Below, in pieces: positions 10,471-18,898 of a stretch of 64,000 bases of DNA. The notes beneath the pieces were generated by a model, which was given only the letters and a program-made list of their open reading frames with translations, did no database searches and was not told the DNA's origin. The position numbers were made by a program, and so were the translations under genes. The DNA lies in the NCBI GenBank assembly GCA_002842515.1, contig PHDC01000001.1, positions 2,046,001-2,110,000 of the forward strand, in the 5' to 3' direction. Origin of the DNA: Bacteroidetes bacterium HGW-Bacteroidetes-5 (GTDB taxonomy: Bacteria; Bacteroidota; Bacteroidia; Bacteroidales; UBA932). Position 1 is the stretch's first letter. Each line of letters opens with the position of its first letter.

Positions 10471-10525
10471 CAAATCCTAACTGGCTATTTATAAACAACA
10501 TACATATTTGACGCAAACATTTTTA

Positions 10526-10563
10526 TCTCAAAATAATACAGAAACTGTCTCAAAATGATACAG
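10526..10563 (-). promoter_or_regulatory. Tandem pair of 16-bp repeats, one in a near-palindrome; possible enhancer-binding site
   Basis: tctcaaaataatacag (10526-10541) and tctcaaaatgatacag (10548-10563), 22-bp period; second sits in actgtctcaaaatgatacagt, a near-perfect palindrome. Confidence 0.5.
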
Positions 10564-10576
10564 TCTTAAACTCTTT

Positions 10577-12136
10577 TTAAAATTTTTCTAACTCAACTTT
10601 CAGCTCTTTAACCAATATCGGAAACCACTTTTTAAAGGAGATAAACTTCATATTCAATTCTGATGTAGCCTTCCCATCTTTTGATATCTTTTCAATATCA
10701 ATAATCTCTTCTGTGCATTTAGATACGGCAACAAGTGTAATACCCGATTTAAGTTTATGAGCACAAGCTTTTAAAGATTGAAGATCGCCGGCATCAAAAG
10801 CGTCGGATGCATCATTTAAGTAGCCGGGAAAGATCTCCACAAAAGATTTCAGCATCTCTATCATTAGCTCTCTATTACCGCCTGTTACTCTTTTAAGTTT
10901 TTCAAGATCACAATAGAGTGGAGGCTCTTCAACGAAAAGATTCTCAAGCTCATCTATGTTTACCTCAGTTTCGTCTGTTTGATGATAGCGGAAAACATCT
11001 GTATCCTTTAGTCCGGAACCGGTAAGAACAAGAATAACCTTTGCCCCTGGTTCAATTAATCCACGCTCTTTAAGTTTTTTAACAGCACAAAGAGATGTTG
11101 CCGATGCCGGTTCTACAAAATAGCCCGACTCTGCAAATCTCCTTTGAGACTCTATTATCTCCTCCTCCGAAACACTCTCTGCCAGCCAACCATACCGGTA
11201 TGCTTTATCTATTATCTCATCTCCACCCTGAGGGTTACCGGATGTTATAGCCTCTGCAACTGTATGAAAATCTGTAAACGGAATAACATTTTTCAACCCC
11301 TTTTTTATTGCAGATACAATAGGGCTGTTGTTTTGGGCCTGAACAATAATCATTTTGGGCAATTTACCTGTAACTCCGGCTTCGAACAGCTCTTTGTAAC
11401 CTTTAAAAATACCCCGGATATGGCCACAGGCAGATGTTGGAACTGCTATATAATCCGGAACGGAGCCGAACTCTGCTCCCATCTGCTCGAAAAGTTCAAA
11501 TGCTGTAAGTTTATACCCCTCCGTTCTAATGGGACCATTCCCGGAGACAATTCTAAGGTTAAGTCGTGAAGATAGGGATAATACCTTTTTTTTCATTTGA
11601 GAGTAGTCCGGAGAGTGAATTTTAATAACTCTTGCGCCGTGAATTCCCATTGCTTTAATCTTCTCGTGCGGAGTATAATGGGGGACAAAGACAATAACTT
11701 TAATACCCGATTTCGCACCGTATGCGGCAATAGAGTTACCCATATTACCGGTAGAGATTGTTGCCGTAATCTTCTCTCCCATCTCAACAGCCATAGCGAT
11801 GCAGGCAAGAGAGCCTCTGTCTTTGAAACTCCAGGTAGGATTCTGGGTCTCGTTCTTTAAAAACAAGCTACAGATGCCGGTGTACTCTTTAAGTTTGCTG
11901 CCTGCTTCAATAAGAGGAGTGTTCCCCTCGCCTAATGTAAGGATAGACAAATCTGTCTCAAAAGGGATAAAATCTGTGAATCTCTCATAGAGAGTTCTCC
12001 CAGGCCTTAACTTTGGTGTTGCAGAGTCTTTCTGAATAACCTCAAGAGACTCTCCGTCCAATGTGAACTCCTCTAACATTTCAGCCGGAAACTCTCTTCC
12101 GGTTATTGTGGATTTGAGCAATACCCCTTTTTTCAT
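10577..12136 (-). CDS. thrC: Threonine synthase fused to C-terminal HPt (histidine phosphotransfer) domain
   Basis: NPTWSFKDRGS PLP-lysine motif, ISTGNMGNSIAAYGAKSG, VLVLTGSGLKD-type phosphate loop; C-terminal LKACAHKLKSGITLVAVSKCTEEIIDIEKISKDGK typical HPt H-x-L-K-[GS] helix. Confidence 0.88.
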   Translation of the reverse strand: MKKGVLLKSTITGREFPAEMLEEFTLDGESLEVIQKDSATPKLRPGRTLYERFTDFIPFETDLSILTLGEGNTPLIEAGSKLKEYTGICSLFLKNETQNPTWSFKDRGSLACIAMAVEMGEKITATISTGNMGNSIAAYGAKSGIKVIVFVPHYTPHEKIKAMGIHGARVIKIHSPDYSQMKKKVLSLSSRLNLRIVSGNGPIRTEGYKLTAFELFEQMGAEFGSVPDYIAVPTSACGHIRGIFKGYKELFEAGVTGKLPKMIIVQAQNNSPIVSAIKKGLKNVIPFTDFHTVAEAITSGNPQGGDEIIDKAYRYGWLAESVSEEEIIESQRRFAESGYFVEPASATSLCAVKKLKERGLIEPGAKVILVLTGSGLKDTDVFRYHQTDETEVNIDELENLFVEEPPLYCDLEKLKRVTGGNRELMIEMLKSFVEIFPGYLNDASDAFDAGDLQSLKACAHKLKSGITLVAVSKCTEEIIDIEKISKDGKATSELNMKFISFKKWFPILVKELKVELEKF

Positions 12137-12238
12137 TTTTATATAATTGAGATTTAACTTTAAAGGTAAAGATTTTGGTTAATTTTAACAACCTGTGTTT
12201 TGGCATTTTTTACTAAATTTGTCTCTCAAAATAGATAT

Positions 12239-13432
12239 ATGAAAAGAGTTCTGATTTTATTGGTAGTAAGTATCTTCTCTCTTTCACTACTTGGACAATC
12301 CAGTGAAGAGAAAGCCGGGTTAATACTTACCCTGGTTAAAAGAGGGGGATCGCTACCGGCTCTCTATACAAAATATTACAAGGTTAAGGCCTGGTCTGCA
12401 AAACAGAGTATGCCAATTCCAAAGGGATACGAAACCTGGACACTCTCAAATTTTCAGGCGGCAATGGATGTTTCAACCAAAAAGCCGATAGATTGGGGAG
12501 TAAACGGAGATAGGTTTGTGGTCGTGAATGTGGTTCCGGATCTCAACAACCGACCAAACCGCGTAACGGATGATATGGCAGGCACCAACCATTCCCTCAC
12601 ATTTACCCTGGAGCTATATGAGTATGACGGCAGATTTGTTAAAACAATATCGAAGTGGGGCTATCTGCTTGGGTCGGGTTACCAAGGTGTGGTTTATGTC
12701 CAGCAAGGTATCTATCCCACATTTTTATCTAGTGTTGTTGTAGAGAAAGGAGGGTCTTTAACATACCAGGTATATAACCCCACAGAGACCCGCCTGTCAA
12801 ATCTGGTGGATGAGGCAGATTTAAAACGAGCTTTCAGAGATTTGAAGGTAGATTTGCCGGACAATATTCCCTTACAACTATCCTGCACCTTTCCTCCCAA
12901 ACCTGTTTTTGACGCCGCAAAAACTGCAGTACTCGAAAAGATGAAGCAGGAGTCTCCCTTCTTACAGGCAAAGTTTTATCAAAAAGGTGTCTATGACGCC
13001 GGGAAGATGGATTTCCCGAAACCAAACCAAAGATGGAGTTTCTGGAATATGTTTATTGCAAGTGAAATTACAAACAGGTGTCCTATTGACTGGGGTCCCA
13101 ATGGAGATCGCTATCTTCAGTTTGATGCAGAGTTTGAAGGTAACAGAAACTACTCTGCCCTGGAAGATGATCTCTACTCCACAGGAAAACGATTCCTCTT
13201 CCCGTTAAGGCTATATGAGAGTGATGGCAGATTTGTAAAGACTGTCTCAAGTTTTGGCAACTTCTTTGGCTTTGGAGAGGGATCATTTGTCTTTATGCAA
13301 GATGCAAAGAATGAGATAGCCTCACTATTCACCAAGCTTCCGGTTGAGATTGACAAACCATTTTCATATAAAGTGGATAGAAGAACAGTTACAAAAATTT
13401 CCGAATTACTTACTTTCAAGCCTATTCTGTAG
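12239..13432 (+). CDS. Uncharacterised secreted protein with internal domain duplication
   Basis: Probable start MKRVLILLVVSIFSLSLLGQ at 12239; both halves contain W..[ILM]..A....K.[CP]IDWG.NGDR...ELYEYDGRFVKT / LRLYESDGRFVKT. Confidence 0.7.
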   Translation: MKRVLILLVVSIFSLSLLGQSSEEKAGLILTLVKRGGSLPALYTKYYKVKAWSAKQSMPIPKGYETWTLSNFQAAMDVSTKKPIDWGVNGDRFVVVNVVPDLNNRPNRVTDDMAGTNHSLTFTLELYEYDGRFVKTISKWGYLLGSGYQGVVYVQQGIYPTFLSSVVVEKGGSLTYQVYNPTETRLSNLVDEADLKRAFRDLKVDLPDNIPLQLSCTFPPKPVFDAAKTAVLEKMKQESPFLQAKFYQKGVYDAGKMDFPKPNQRWSFWNMFIASEITNRCPIDWGPNGDRYLQFDAEFEGNRNYSALEDDLYSTGKRFLFPLRLYESDGRFVKTVSSFGNFFGFGEGSFVFMQDAKNEIASLFTKLPVEIDKPFSYKVDRRTVTKISELLTFKPIL

Positions 13433-13571
13433 TTTTTTAATCTCCTGACTCAACATAACATCTATAATTCAAAGCTTCAGGTTCGGCTGCTGCAGCAATT
13501 TACGCCTATTGGGTTTCAGATTTTCTATATAAGAACAAAAAGGACTCGACTACTCAAGCCTAATGAGGTGT

Positions 13572-13602
13572 CAAAATAAGTATAAAAAATACTCTTATTT
13601 TG
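13572..13602. repeat. AT-rich inverted repeat (9-bp perfect outer stem)
   Basis: caaaataag tataaaaaatact cttattttg. Confidence 0.5.
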
Positions 13603-13618
13603 CATTGTGCTTATAATT

Positions 13619-13747
13619 CGCAAATAAACAGATTGTTAAAAGTGGAAATAAGATATTATTTCTACAAAATGAGCAATACAAAAAACTTATTCTGCTTGCA
13701 GACGAAGAATCTCTTATTCTACCAGATTGTCCTTACATTCGCTAATT
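13619..13747 (+). pseudogene. Possible relic coding fragment without start codon
   Basis: Open frame ...FANKQIVKSGNKILFLQNEQYKKLILLADEESLILPDCPYIR* in otherwise noncoding AT-rich DNA; protein-like composition only. Confidence 0.2.
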
Positions 13748-13829
13748 GTTACGTCCCCGACTAAATCTTAACGACATAGCTAAACCGTTCCGAGTTTCAA
13801 ATGTCAACCTACATTATCTACACAACTTG

Positions 13830-15083
13830 TTAACGGCTTTCTGACTCCTTTAAAATTTTATCATAGTCGCTTAAAGCTAGTTTTATACTAGAAATAACAA
13901 TTTCAGGATCATCAGTTTGCATCATATGCCCTGAACTTGAACTATAAAAAAATCGTCCATATTTTAGTGGATACAAAAGCTCCATCCATCGTTTAATTTG
14001 TATATTGCTATTAATTCTCCACATTTTTTCTCTGTCATAGATAGTGGGTGGTTCGGAGTTGGCAAAACCGCCTGCCTTTATAAAATGAACAGGTACGTTT
14101 GGTAACGGGTTTTTATCGCACTCAGCAAAATCGGTTTTTGTTAATTGGCGTAATATCTTTACCTCTTCCACGTAGTATTTAGGCATTTCTGCATATAGTT
14201 TTTCGGTGAAATTTTTATAAGGCTGCCCAAATATCGAGTCGATTTGATGCTGGGTCAAGCCAATTTCTAGGTAGGGCAAATCGCCCATTCCTTTTTTTTT
14301 CGTAAAATCAACAGGATCAACAAAAACAAGTCCGGCTATTTCGTTGGGATAATATGAAGCAAAACTTCGGATATAGGCTCCACCAAACGAATGCGATACT
14401 AACAAATAAGGCGGCTTAAGTCCTTTTTTGATTAACATTTCTCTTAGATTTTCAATTATATGTTTCGTGGTTGGAGGCAAGCTGTCGTCTTCCGATTCGC
14501 CAATTCGGGGACGGTTATAGGCAAAAACAGTATGTGTTTTAGAAAATTCATCAATTATCAATGCCCATCTTGTATAGTTATCGGCCATTCCGTTTTCAAA
14601 AACAATTACGGGTTTGCCAGATTGATTATTTTGCATACCGGCTAAAAAAACTTCAATCTTATGCTTATCTAAAGTAACAAAATCCAAACTGGCATAAGCC
14701 TTGTCTTTATTTGCTTTCACTACTTTGATAAGTTCTGTCCATCTACTGTCTAAATGTAAGGATTTTAAATCGGGGTCAGTTGTGATATGCCCATAATTGG
14801 TATAATTCATATAAGATGCAATATGAATTAAATTTATAAATGCGCTGTCGGGTTTGTTTGCCAAGGCATACGAACAAGCAGAATTATAATGTTGGTTCAT
14901 CGTGATTTTCGCATCAGGGACTTTAAACGCTTCCGAAAATGCGAAAGATGAATTCTTGAAATCGTTTGCACGATAGAGTGAGTCAGCCTTGCGGATATAT
15001 GAATCGTAATTTTGTAACTTGCTCTGAGCCATAATTGATATGGCAGAGATTAGGAGAACTAAAAGTGTTGTTGTTTTTTTCAT
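13830..15083 (-). CDS. Alpha/beta hydrolase (secreted)
   Basis: Signal peptide MKKTTTLLVLLISAISIMAQ from internal Met; VIVFENGMADNYTRW, LVSHSFGGAYIRSFA nucleophile elbow, SSSGHMMQTDDP catalytic His region. Confidence 0.85.
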   Translation of the reverse strand: MKKTTTLLVLLISAISIMAQSKLQNYDSYIRKADSLYRANDFKNSSFAFSEAFKVPDAKITMNQHYNSACSYALANKPDSAFINLIHIASYMNYTNYGHITTDPDLKSLHLDSRWTELIKVVKANKDKAYASLDFVTLDKHKIEVFLAGMQNNQSGKPVIVFENGMADNYTRWALIIDEFSKTHTVFAYNRPRIGESEDDSLPPTTKHIIENLREMLIKKGLKPPYLLVSHSFGGAYIRSFASYYPNEIAGLVFVDPVDFTKKKGMGDLPYLEIGLTQHQIDSIFGQPYKNFTEKLYAEMPKYYVEEVKILRQLTKTDFAECDKNPLPNVPVHFIKAGGFANSEPPTIYDREKMWRINSNIQIKRWMELLYPLKYGRFFYSSSSGHMMQTDDPEIVISSIKLALSDYDKILKESESR

Positions 15084-15160
15084 CCTTATAAAATTATCAG
15101 ATTTATTCACTTTGCTTGTATTCTATTGTTTGATTAAAAGTCATTAAAACACGTCTGGTG

Positions 15161-15241
15161 ATGGCTCCTCGGGAGTTTGATAAAAACTTGAAACTGATAT
15201 CGATAGTGAAATGCATTTTCTATGCCATACAGCCTAAATAG
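15161..15241 (+). other. 26-codon small ORF directly followed by terminator-like hairpin
   Basis: MAPREFDKNLKLISIVKCIFYAIQPK* ending 4 nt before aaccctaa...ttagggtt stem. Confidence 0.2.
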
Positions 15242-15244
15242 ATG

Positions 15245-15281
15245 AACCCTAACTGACTTATTTTCAATTAGGGTTATTTTG
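15245..15281 (+). terminator. Terminator-like hairpin
   Basis: aaccctaa (15245-15252) / ttagggtt (15268-15275) perfect stem followed by attttgttt. Confidence 0.45.
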
Positions 15282-15290
15282 TTTCAATAC

Positions 15291-15351
15291 ACGTAAGAGG
15301 ACAATTTTCTGAACTTTTTGTAAAGGATTAGGAGTATATTTAAAATTTGGA
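15291..15351 (+). repeat. Imperfect direct repeat, copy A (left of blaI-blaR)
   Basis: taagaggacaattttctgaactttttgtaaaggattaggagtatatttaaaatttgga; compare copy B at ~17859. Confidence 0.6.
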
Positions 15352-15363
15352 TTAAAAAATTTA

Positions 15364-15409
15364 TTTAAACTAATAAAAATAGTTTGCAAACTAAAAAAAT
15401 TAGTTTAAA
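15364..15409 (+). promoter_or_regulatory. Concentric nested palindromic operator upstream of BlaI-like repressor
   Basis: Inner perfect palindrome TAGTTTGCAAACTA (15380-15393); outer TTTAAACTAAT (15364-15374) and ATTAGTTTAAA (15399-15409); same centre 15386.5. Confidence 0.75.
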
Positions 15410-15442
15410 TTTGTCTCAGGTTAAATCCAAACACAATCCACA

Positions 15443-15814
15443 ATGATAAAACTCACTGCCAAAGAGGATGAAATAATGGCTTTTTTTTGGGAAAAAGGAG
15501 CTATGCATGTAAAGGATCTTATTGAACTATATCCGGATCCTAAACCTCATTTCAACACAATTTCAACTATGGTCAGAGCGCTTGAAGCTAAAGGTTTACT
15601 GGCGCATAATAAATTCGGCTACACGTATCAGTATTATCCTGTTATCACTCCCGGAGAATTTGGTGAAGGCAAGATTAGCGGAGCAATAAACAAGTATTTT
15701 GAGAACTCATACCTGGATGTTGTATCGACTTTTGTAAAGAGAGATAAGATTCAACTTGAGGAGTTAAAAAAGTTAATAGAAGAGATTGAGAATGCAAAAA
15801 AGAATATGAAATGA
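15443..15814 (+). CDS. BlaI/MecI/CopY family transcriptional repressor
   Basis: LTAKEDEIMAFFWEKGAMHVKDLIELYPDPKPHFNTISTMVRALEAKGLLAHNKFGYTYQYYPV winged helix. Confidence 0.93.
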   Translation: MIKLTAKEDEIMAFFWEKGAMHVKDLIELYPDPKPHFNTISTMVRALEAKGLLAHNKFGYTYQYYPVITPGEFGEGKISGAINKYFENSYLDVVSTFVKRDKIQLEELKKLIEEIENAKKNMK

Positions 15815-17793
15815 CACTATTACTTTTATATCTACTAAAGGTTAGTGTGTGTATTGCAGCTTTCTATCTTGTATATACAGTAACACTTTCAAGGGAGACA
15901 TTTTTCAGGCTTAATCGTTTTGTTCTTCTTTTGGCTATCATTTTGTCGATAATCTTACCTGTATGGACATTAACAATTACCAAAGAGAATATTACCTCGC
16001 CGGAAATAAGGCAAGAGGCTTTTGTGGGAGAATTATCCTCACAACAAATATTAAGTTCAGATAAAGTCAGTTACGGATGGAAAGAGACAATTCCAATCGT
16101 AATTCTTTCTATATATTTTGCGGGAGCCTTGATTTTACTTTTTAAATACCTATATGGAATACTGCAGATTATTAGGATAATAAAAAATTCTAGAAAAGAG
16201 ATCTTTTCCAATATCAAACTATACATTTTCCAGAAATCCGTAATTCCATTTAGTTGGTTCAGAAACATAATAATTTCTGAAGAAGACTACATTTCAGTCA
16301 AAGAGATAATAATTGAACATGAAAAAGCTCATATTAGGTTAAAGCACAGCTATGACTTGTCGTTTATCAATACTATAGCCGTTTTTCAATGGTTTAATCC
16401 CATATTCTGGTTTTTACGAAAAGAGCTTATTACAATTCACGAATATCAGGCCGATAATCGTGTACTCAAAAATGGCATCGATGCAAGAAAATATCAATAT
16501 TTACTAATCTCTAAAGGTACCGTACAGAGTTTTTCCATACCGGTGGTGAATCACTTATGTAGCGGGAACTTTAAAAAAAGAATTAAGATGATGCTTAAAG
16601 ATCAATCAAATCCTAATAAAGCAATTAAGGTTTTATTTTTAATCCCATTGCTTGCAATTGCTGTAGCAGTATTTGCCAAAACAGAGTACGTGATATCTCC
16701 TCCGGATGTATCATTGTCAAACGAAAACGTGATATCTCCCCCTGATGTGTCATTATCAAATGAAATCGTGACTTCAACTCCGAATGTGTCATCAACATCT
16801 GAATCAATAAAAGAACCGCAAAGAGACACAAAAGTAAACAGAGACCAGGTTGTGCCTGTAACAATTATGAAGAACGGCACATATAGTTTGGGTCAATGGT
16901 CCTCTTATTCAAGTAATAAAAACATTAATGATGCAACCACGGATAACATTGATCAAGTGATAAAAGATATTGTCTCAAAAATGAAGTATCCCAAAGATTC
17001 TATTCATTTTTTGATCAAATTTGAGGAGGGTGATTCGCGTACAGTAAATTCAGATCATCTAAAATCACTTCTGGATGCCTTAAAGAACAATGGAATAAAA
17101 AGTATCTCATCTGAACGAAAAACTAATGAATATATGGAGATAAAAAAGGGAGTATTATCTGTTAAAATTAATGATGTCGGGCTTTTTATGGTTAATAATG
17201 AGTTTGTTACAAACAATAATGAGGTGGAGTATTTACTAAAAAAGCATATAGAAAAACTTAAATCTGCTTCAAATGAACCAATTATAGCTGAGGTACAAAC
17301 ATCAGATAAGACTCCAATTGAGTCATTGAATATGCTAAAAGATATCCTTCAAAAAGAGAATATAACAAACGTTAATTATCGGTATGAAAAAAAGTTACAA
17401 GCAAATGAAGAATTTCCAAAATCACTTCTAACAAATATTCCAAAATTTCTTGCTGGCCAAATCATCTACCCAGAAGATGCAAAAAAATCAGGTGCAAAGG
17501 GTGAGTTCTATGTTAAGATTAAGTCAGAAAAGGGAGTGATAAAACTAGCAGAAGTAATAGATATTAAAGATGATTTTGACACTCCTCGTTGCGGATCTGT
17601 CATCATTATTGGCTATGGAAGATCAACAGAGATAACAACCGAAAAATCAAATGAAGCCGAAACTGCCAAAGGTCTGGCATTAATTAAAAATGAGTTGCTC
17701 CGAGCTACCGCACTTCTTTCTCAATATGAAGATTCTGAATGGAAAAATGCCAATTACAATTTTGTAATACATGTAATTTTTCAGATACGTTAA
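15811..17793 (+). CDS. BlaR1-like M56 family metallopeptidase with TonB-C-like C-terminal segment
   Basis: Multiple N-terminal TM helices, HExxH (IIIEHEKAHIRLKHSYD), FNPIFWFLRKELITIHEYQADNRVL; C-term IIYPEDAKKSGAKGEFYVKIKSEKGVIKLAEV resembles TonB_C; 4-nt overlap with blaI-like gene. Confidence 0.9.
   Translation: MTLLLLYLLKVSVCIAAFYLVYTVTLSRETFFRLNRFVLLLAIILSIILPVWTLTITKENITSPEIRQEAFVGELSSQQILSSDKVSYGWKETIPIVILSIYFAGALILLFKYLYGILQIIRIIKNSRKEIFSNIKLYIFQKSVIPFSWFRNIIISEEDYISVKEIIIEHEKAHIRLKHSYDLSFINTIAVFQWFNPIFWFLRKELITIHEYQADNRVLKNGIDARKYQYLLISKGTVQSFSIPVVNHLCSGNFKKRIKMMLKDQSNPNKAIKVLFLIPLLAIAVAVFAKTEYVISPPDVSLSNENVISPPDVSLSNEIVTSTPNVSSTSESIKEPQRDTKVNRDQVVPVTIMKNGTYSLGQWSSYSSNKNINDATTDNIDQVIKDIVSKMKYPKDSIHFLIKFEEGDSRTVNSDHLKSLLDALKNNGIKSISSERKTNEYMEIKKGVLSVKINDVGLFMVNNEFVTNNNEVEYLLKKHIEKLKSASNEPIIAEVQTSDKTPIESLNMLKDILQKENITNVNYRYEKKLQANEEFPKSLLTNIPKFLAGQIIYPEDAKKSGAKGEFYVKIKSEKGVIKLAEVIDIKDDFDTPRCGSVIIIGYGRSTEITTEKSNEAETAKGLALIKNELLRATALLSQYEDSEWKNANYNFVIHVIFQIR
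16684..16788 (+). repeat. In-frame tandem repeat in BlaR1-like linker
   Basis: VISPPDVSLSNEN / VISPPDVSLSNEI / VTSTPNVSSTSES. Confidence 0.8.
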
Positions 17794-17822
17794 TCAACAT
17801 TTGATTTACAAATTATATAAAG

Positions 17823-17846
17823 CAGGTAGAGATACCTGTTTTTTTT
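17823..17846 (+). terminator. Rho-independent terminator of blaI-blaR-like operon
   Basis: caggta-gaga-tacctg followed by eight T. Confidence 0.9.
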
Positions 17847-17858
17847 GTTCCCGTACCC

Positions 17859-17920
17859 CTGAGAGGACAATTTTCCGAACTTTTATGAGTGATTTGGAGT
17901 TGATTTTGAAATTGGAAACT
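17859..17920 (+). repeat. Imperfect direct repeat, copy B (right of blaI-blaR)
   Basis: ctgagaggacaattttccgaacttttatgagtgatttggagttgattttgaaattgga. Confidence 0.6.
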
Positions 17921-17959
17921 TGATAGTTGATAAAAATTCCGGCTTTTGTTGAATCAAAG

Positions 17960-18898
17960 TTAATCCATCTGCTGAAATCTCTTTTCTATGAGTTCTTTAT
18001 ACTTGGTAATCATCTCGGCAGATAAAAACGATTTATCAAGCAAGTCAGATGCTTTATGTGCCTCTCGTTTGAATCTGGTTAATATTCCGGCTATCTGTTT
18101 TTCAGATAATCCCATTCCCTTGCCCAGCTGTACAAAGTGCTCCCATTTAAGCCTCTTTTTCTTCCCGGATAAAGTAAGCGCAAGCTCTTCTTCGTCTTTA
18201 GGAATCAGTATTGAAACATTGACTAAATCATATGCAGGCGATAATACCCATCCTGATTTGCTCTCTATCATTGAAAAATTCTTTAGATGCATGTCATTAT
18301 TGCCGGTGAGGAAAGAAAAGAGAGCCAGTTCCAGATATAAAATTTTATCAAGCAATGTGTTGGAGGAGTAGGTGCCAATAGCTTTTCCCACCTTTTCCAT
18401 TGAGCTTTTATATTTGTCAAATGCTTCGGTAATCTGAAACATATCAATCATGTGAATCTTCTCACCCGATTCAGTTCTGTCAACCCGTTTGGTAATGTAG
18501 GAAAGTTCGCCGGATGCTAGCTTTATCAGAGAGGATGGAGCCACTTTTATGCCGAATGCCTGGGCAATCCGCATAGTTACATGTTCGTTCTGCGGCATCT
18601 CAGGAAAGCGTCCGGCAGGTGGTTTAAAAATGTACTGTCCGCCTAACTCCCCCACAACAGTAAGCCTGGCGGGTGATCTCTCCATCGCTCCGCGAACTAT
18701 TGACATTGACAGTTTCGCCTGAACACCGGGAACAGCAATACTGCGCTCCACAATGTTTTTAGCGAGCTCGTCCATCTGGTTAAGAGAATACTTTATCACA
18801 GGGGGAGTTGATGTCCCAAAGAATTCCAGTGAGCATTTTTCATGGAAATCAAGGCCTGCCTCAAGTAGCTTATAACAATACAAACATCTATTCTCCAT
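17960..18898 (-). CDS. HipA-C domain kinase (HipT-like) with N-terminal Zn-ribbon-like motif
   Basis: MENRCLYCYKLLEAGLDFHEKCSLEFFG at N-term; VPGVQAKLSMS, YIFKPP, TGNNDMHLKNFSM catalytic loop, LSPAYDLVN. Confidence 0.88.
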   Translation of the reverse strand: MENRCLYCYKLLEAGLDFHEKCSLEFFGTSTPPVIKYSLNQMDELAKNIVERSIAVPGVQAKLSMSIVRGAMERSPARLTVVGELGGQYIFKPPAGRFPEMPQNEHVTMRIAQAFGIKVAPSSLIKLASGELSYITKRVDRTESGEKIHMIDMFQITEAFDKYKSSMEKVGKAIGTYSSNTLLDKILYLELALFSFLTGNNDMHLKNFSMIESKSGWVLSPAYDLVNVSILIPKDEEELALTLSGKKKRLKWEHFVQLGKGMGLSEKQIAGILTRFKREAHKASDLLDKSFLSAEMITKYKELIEKRFQQMD

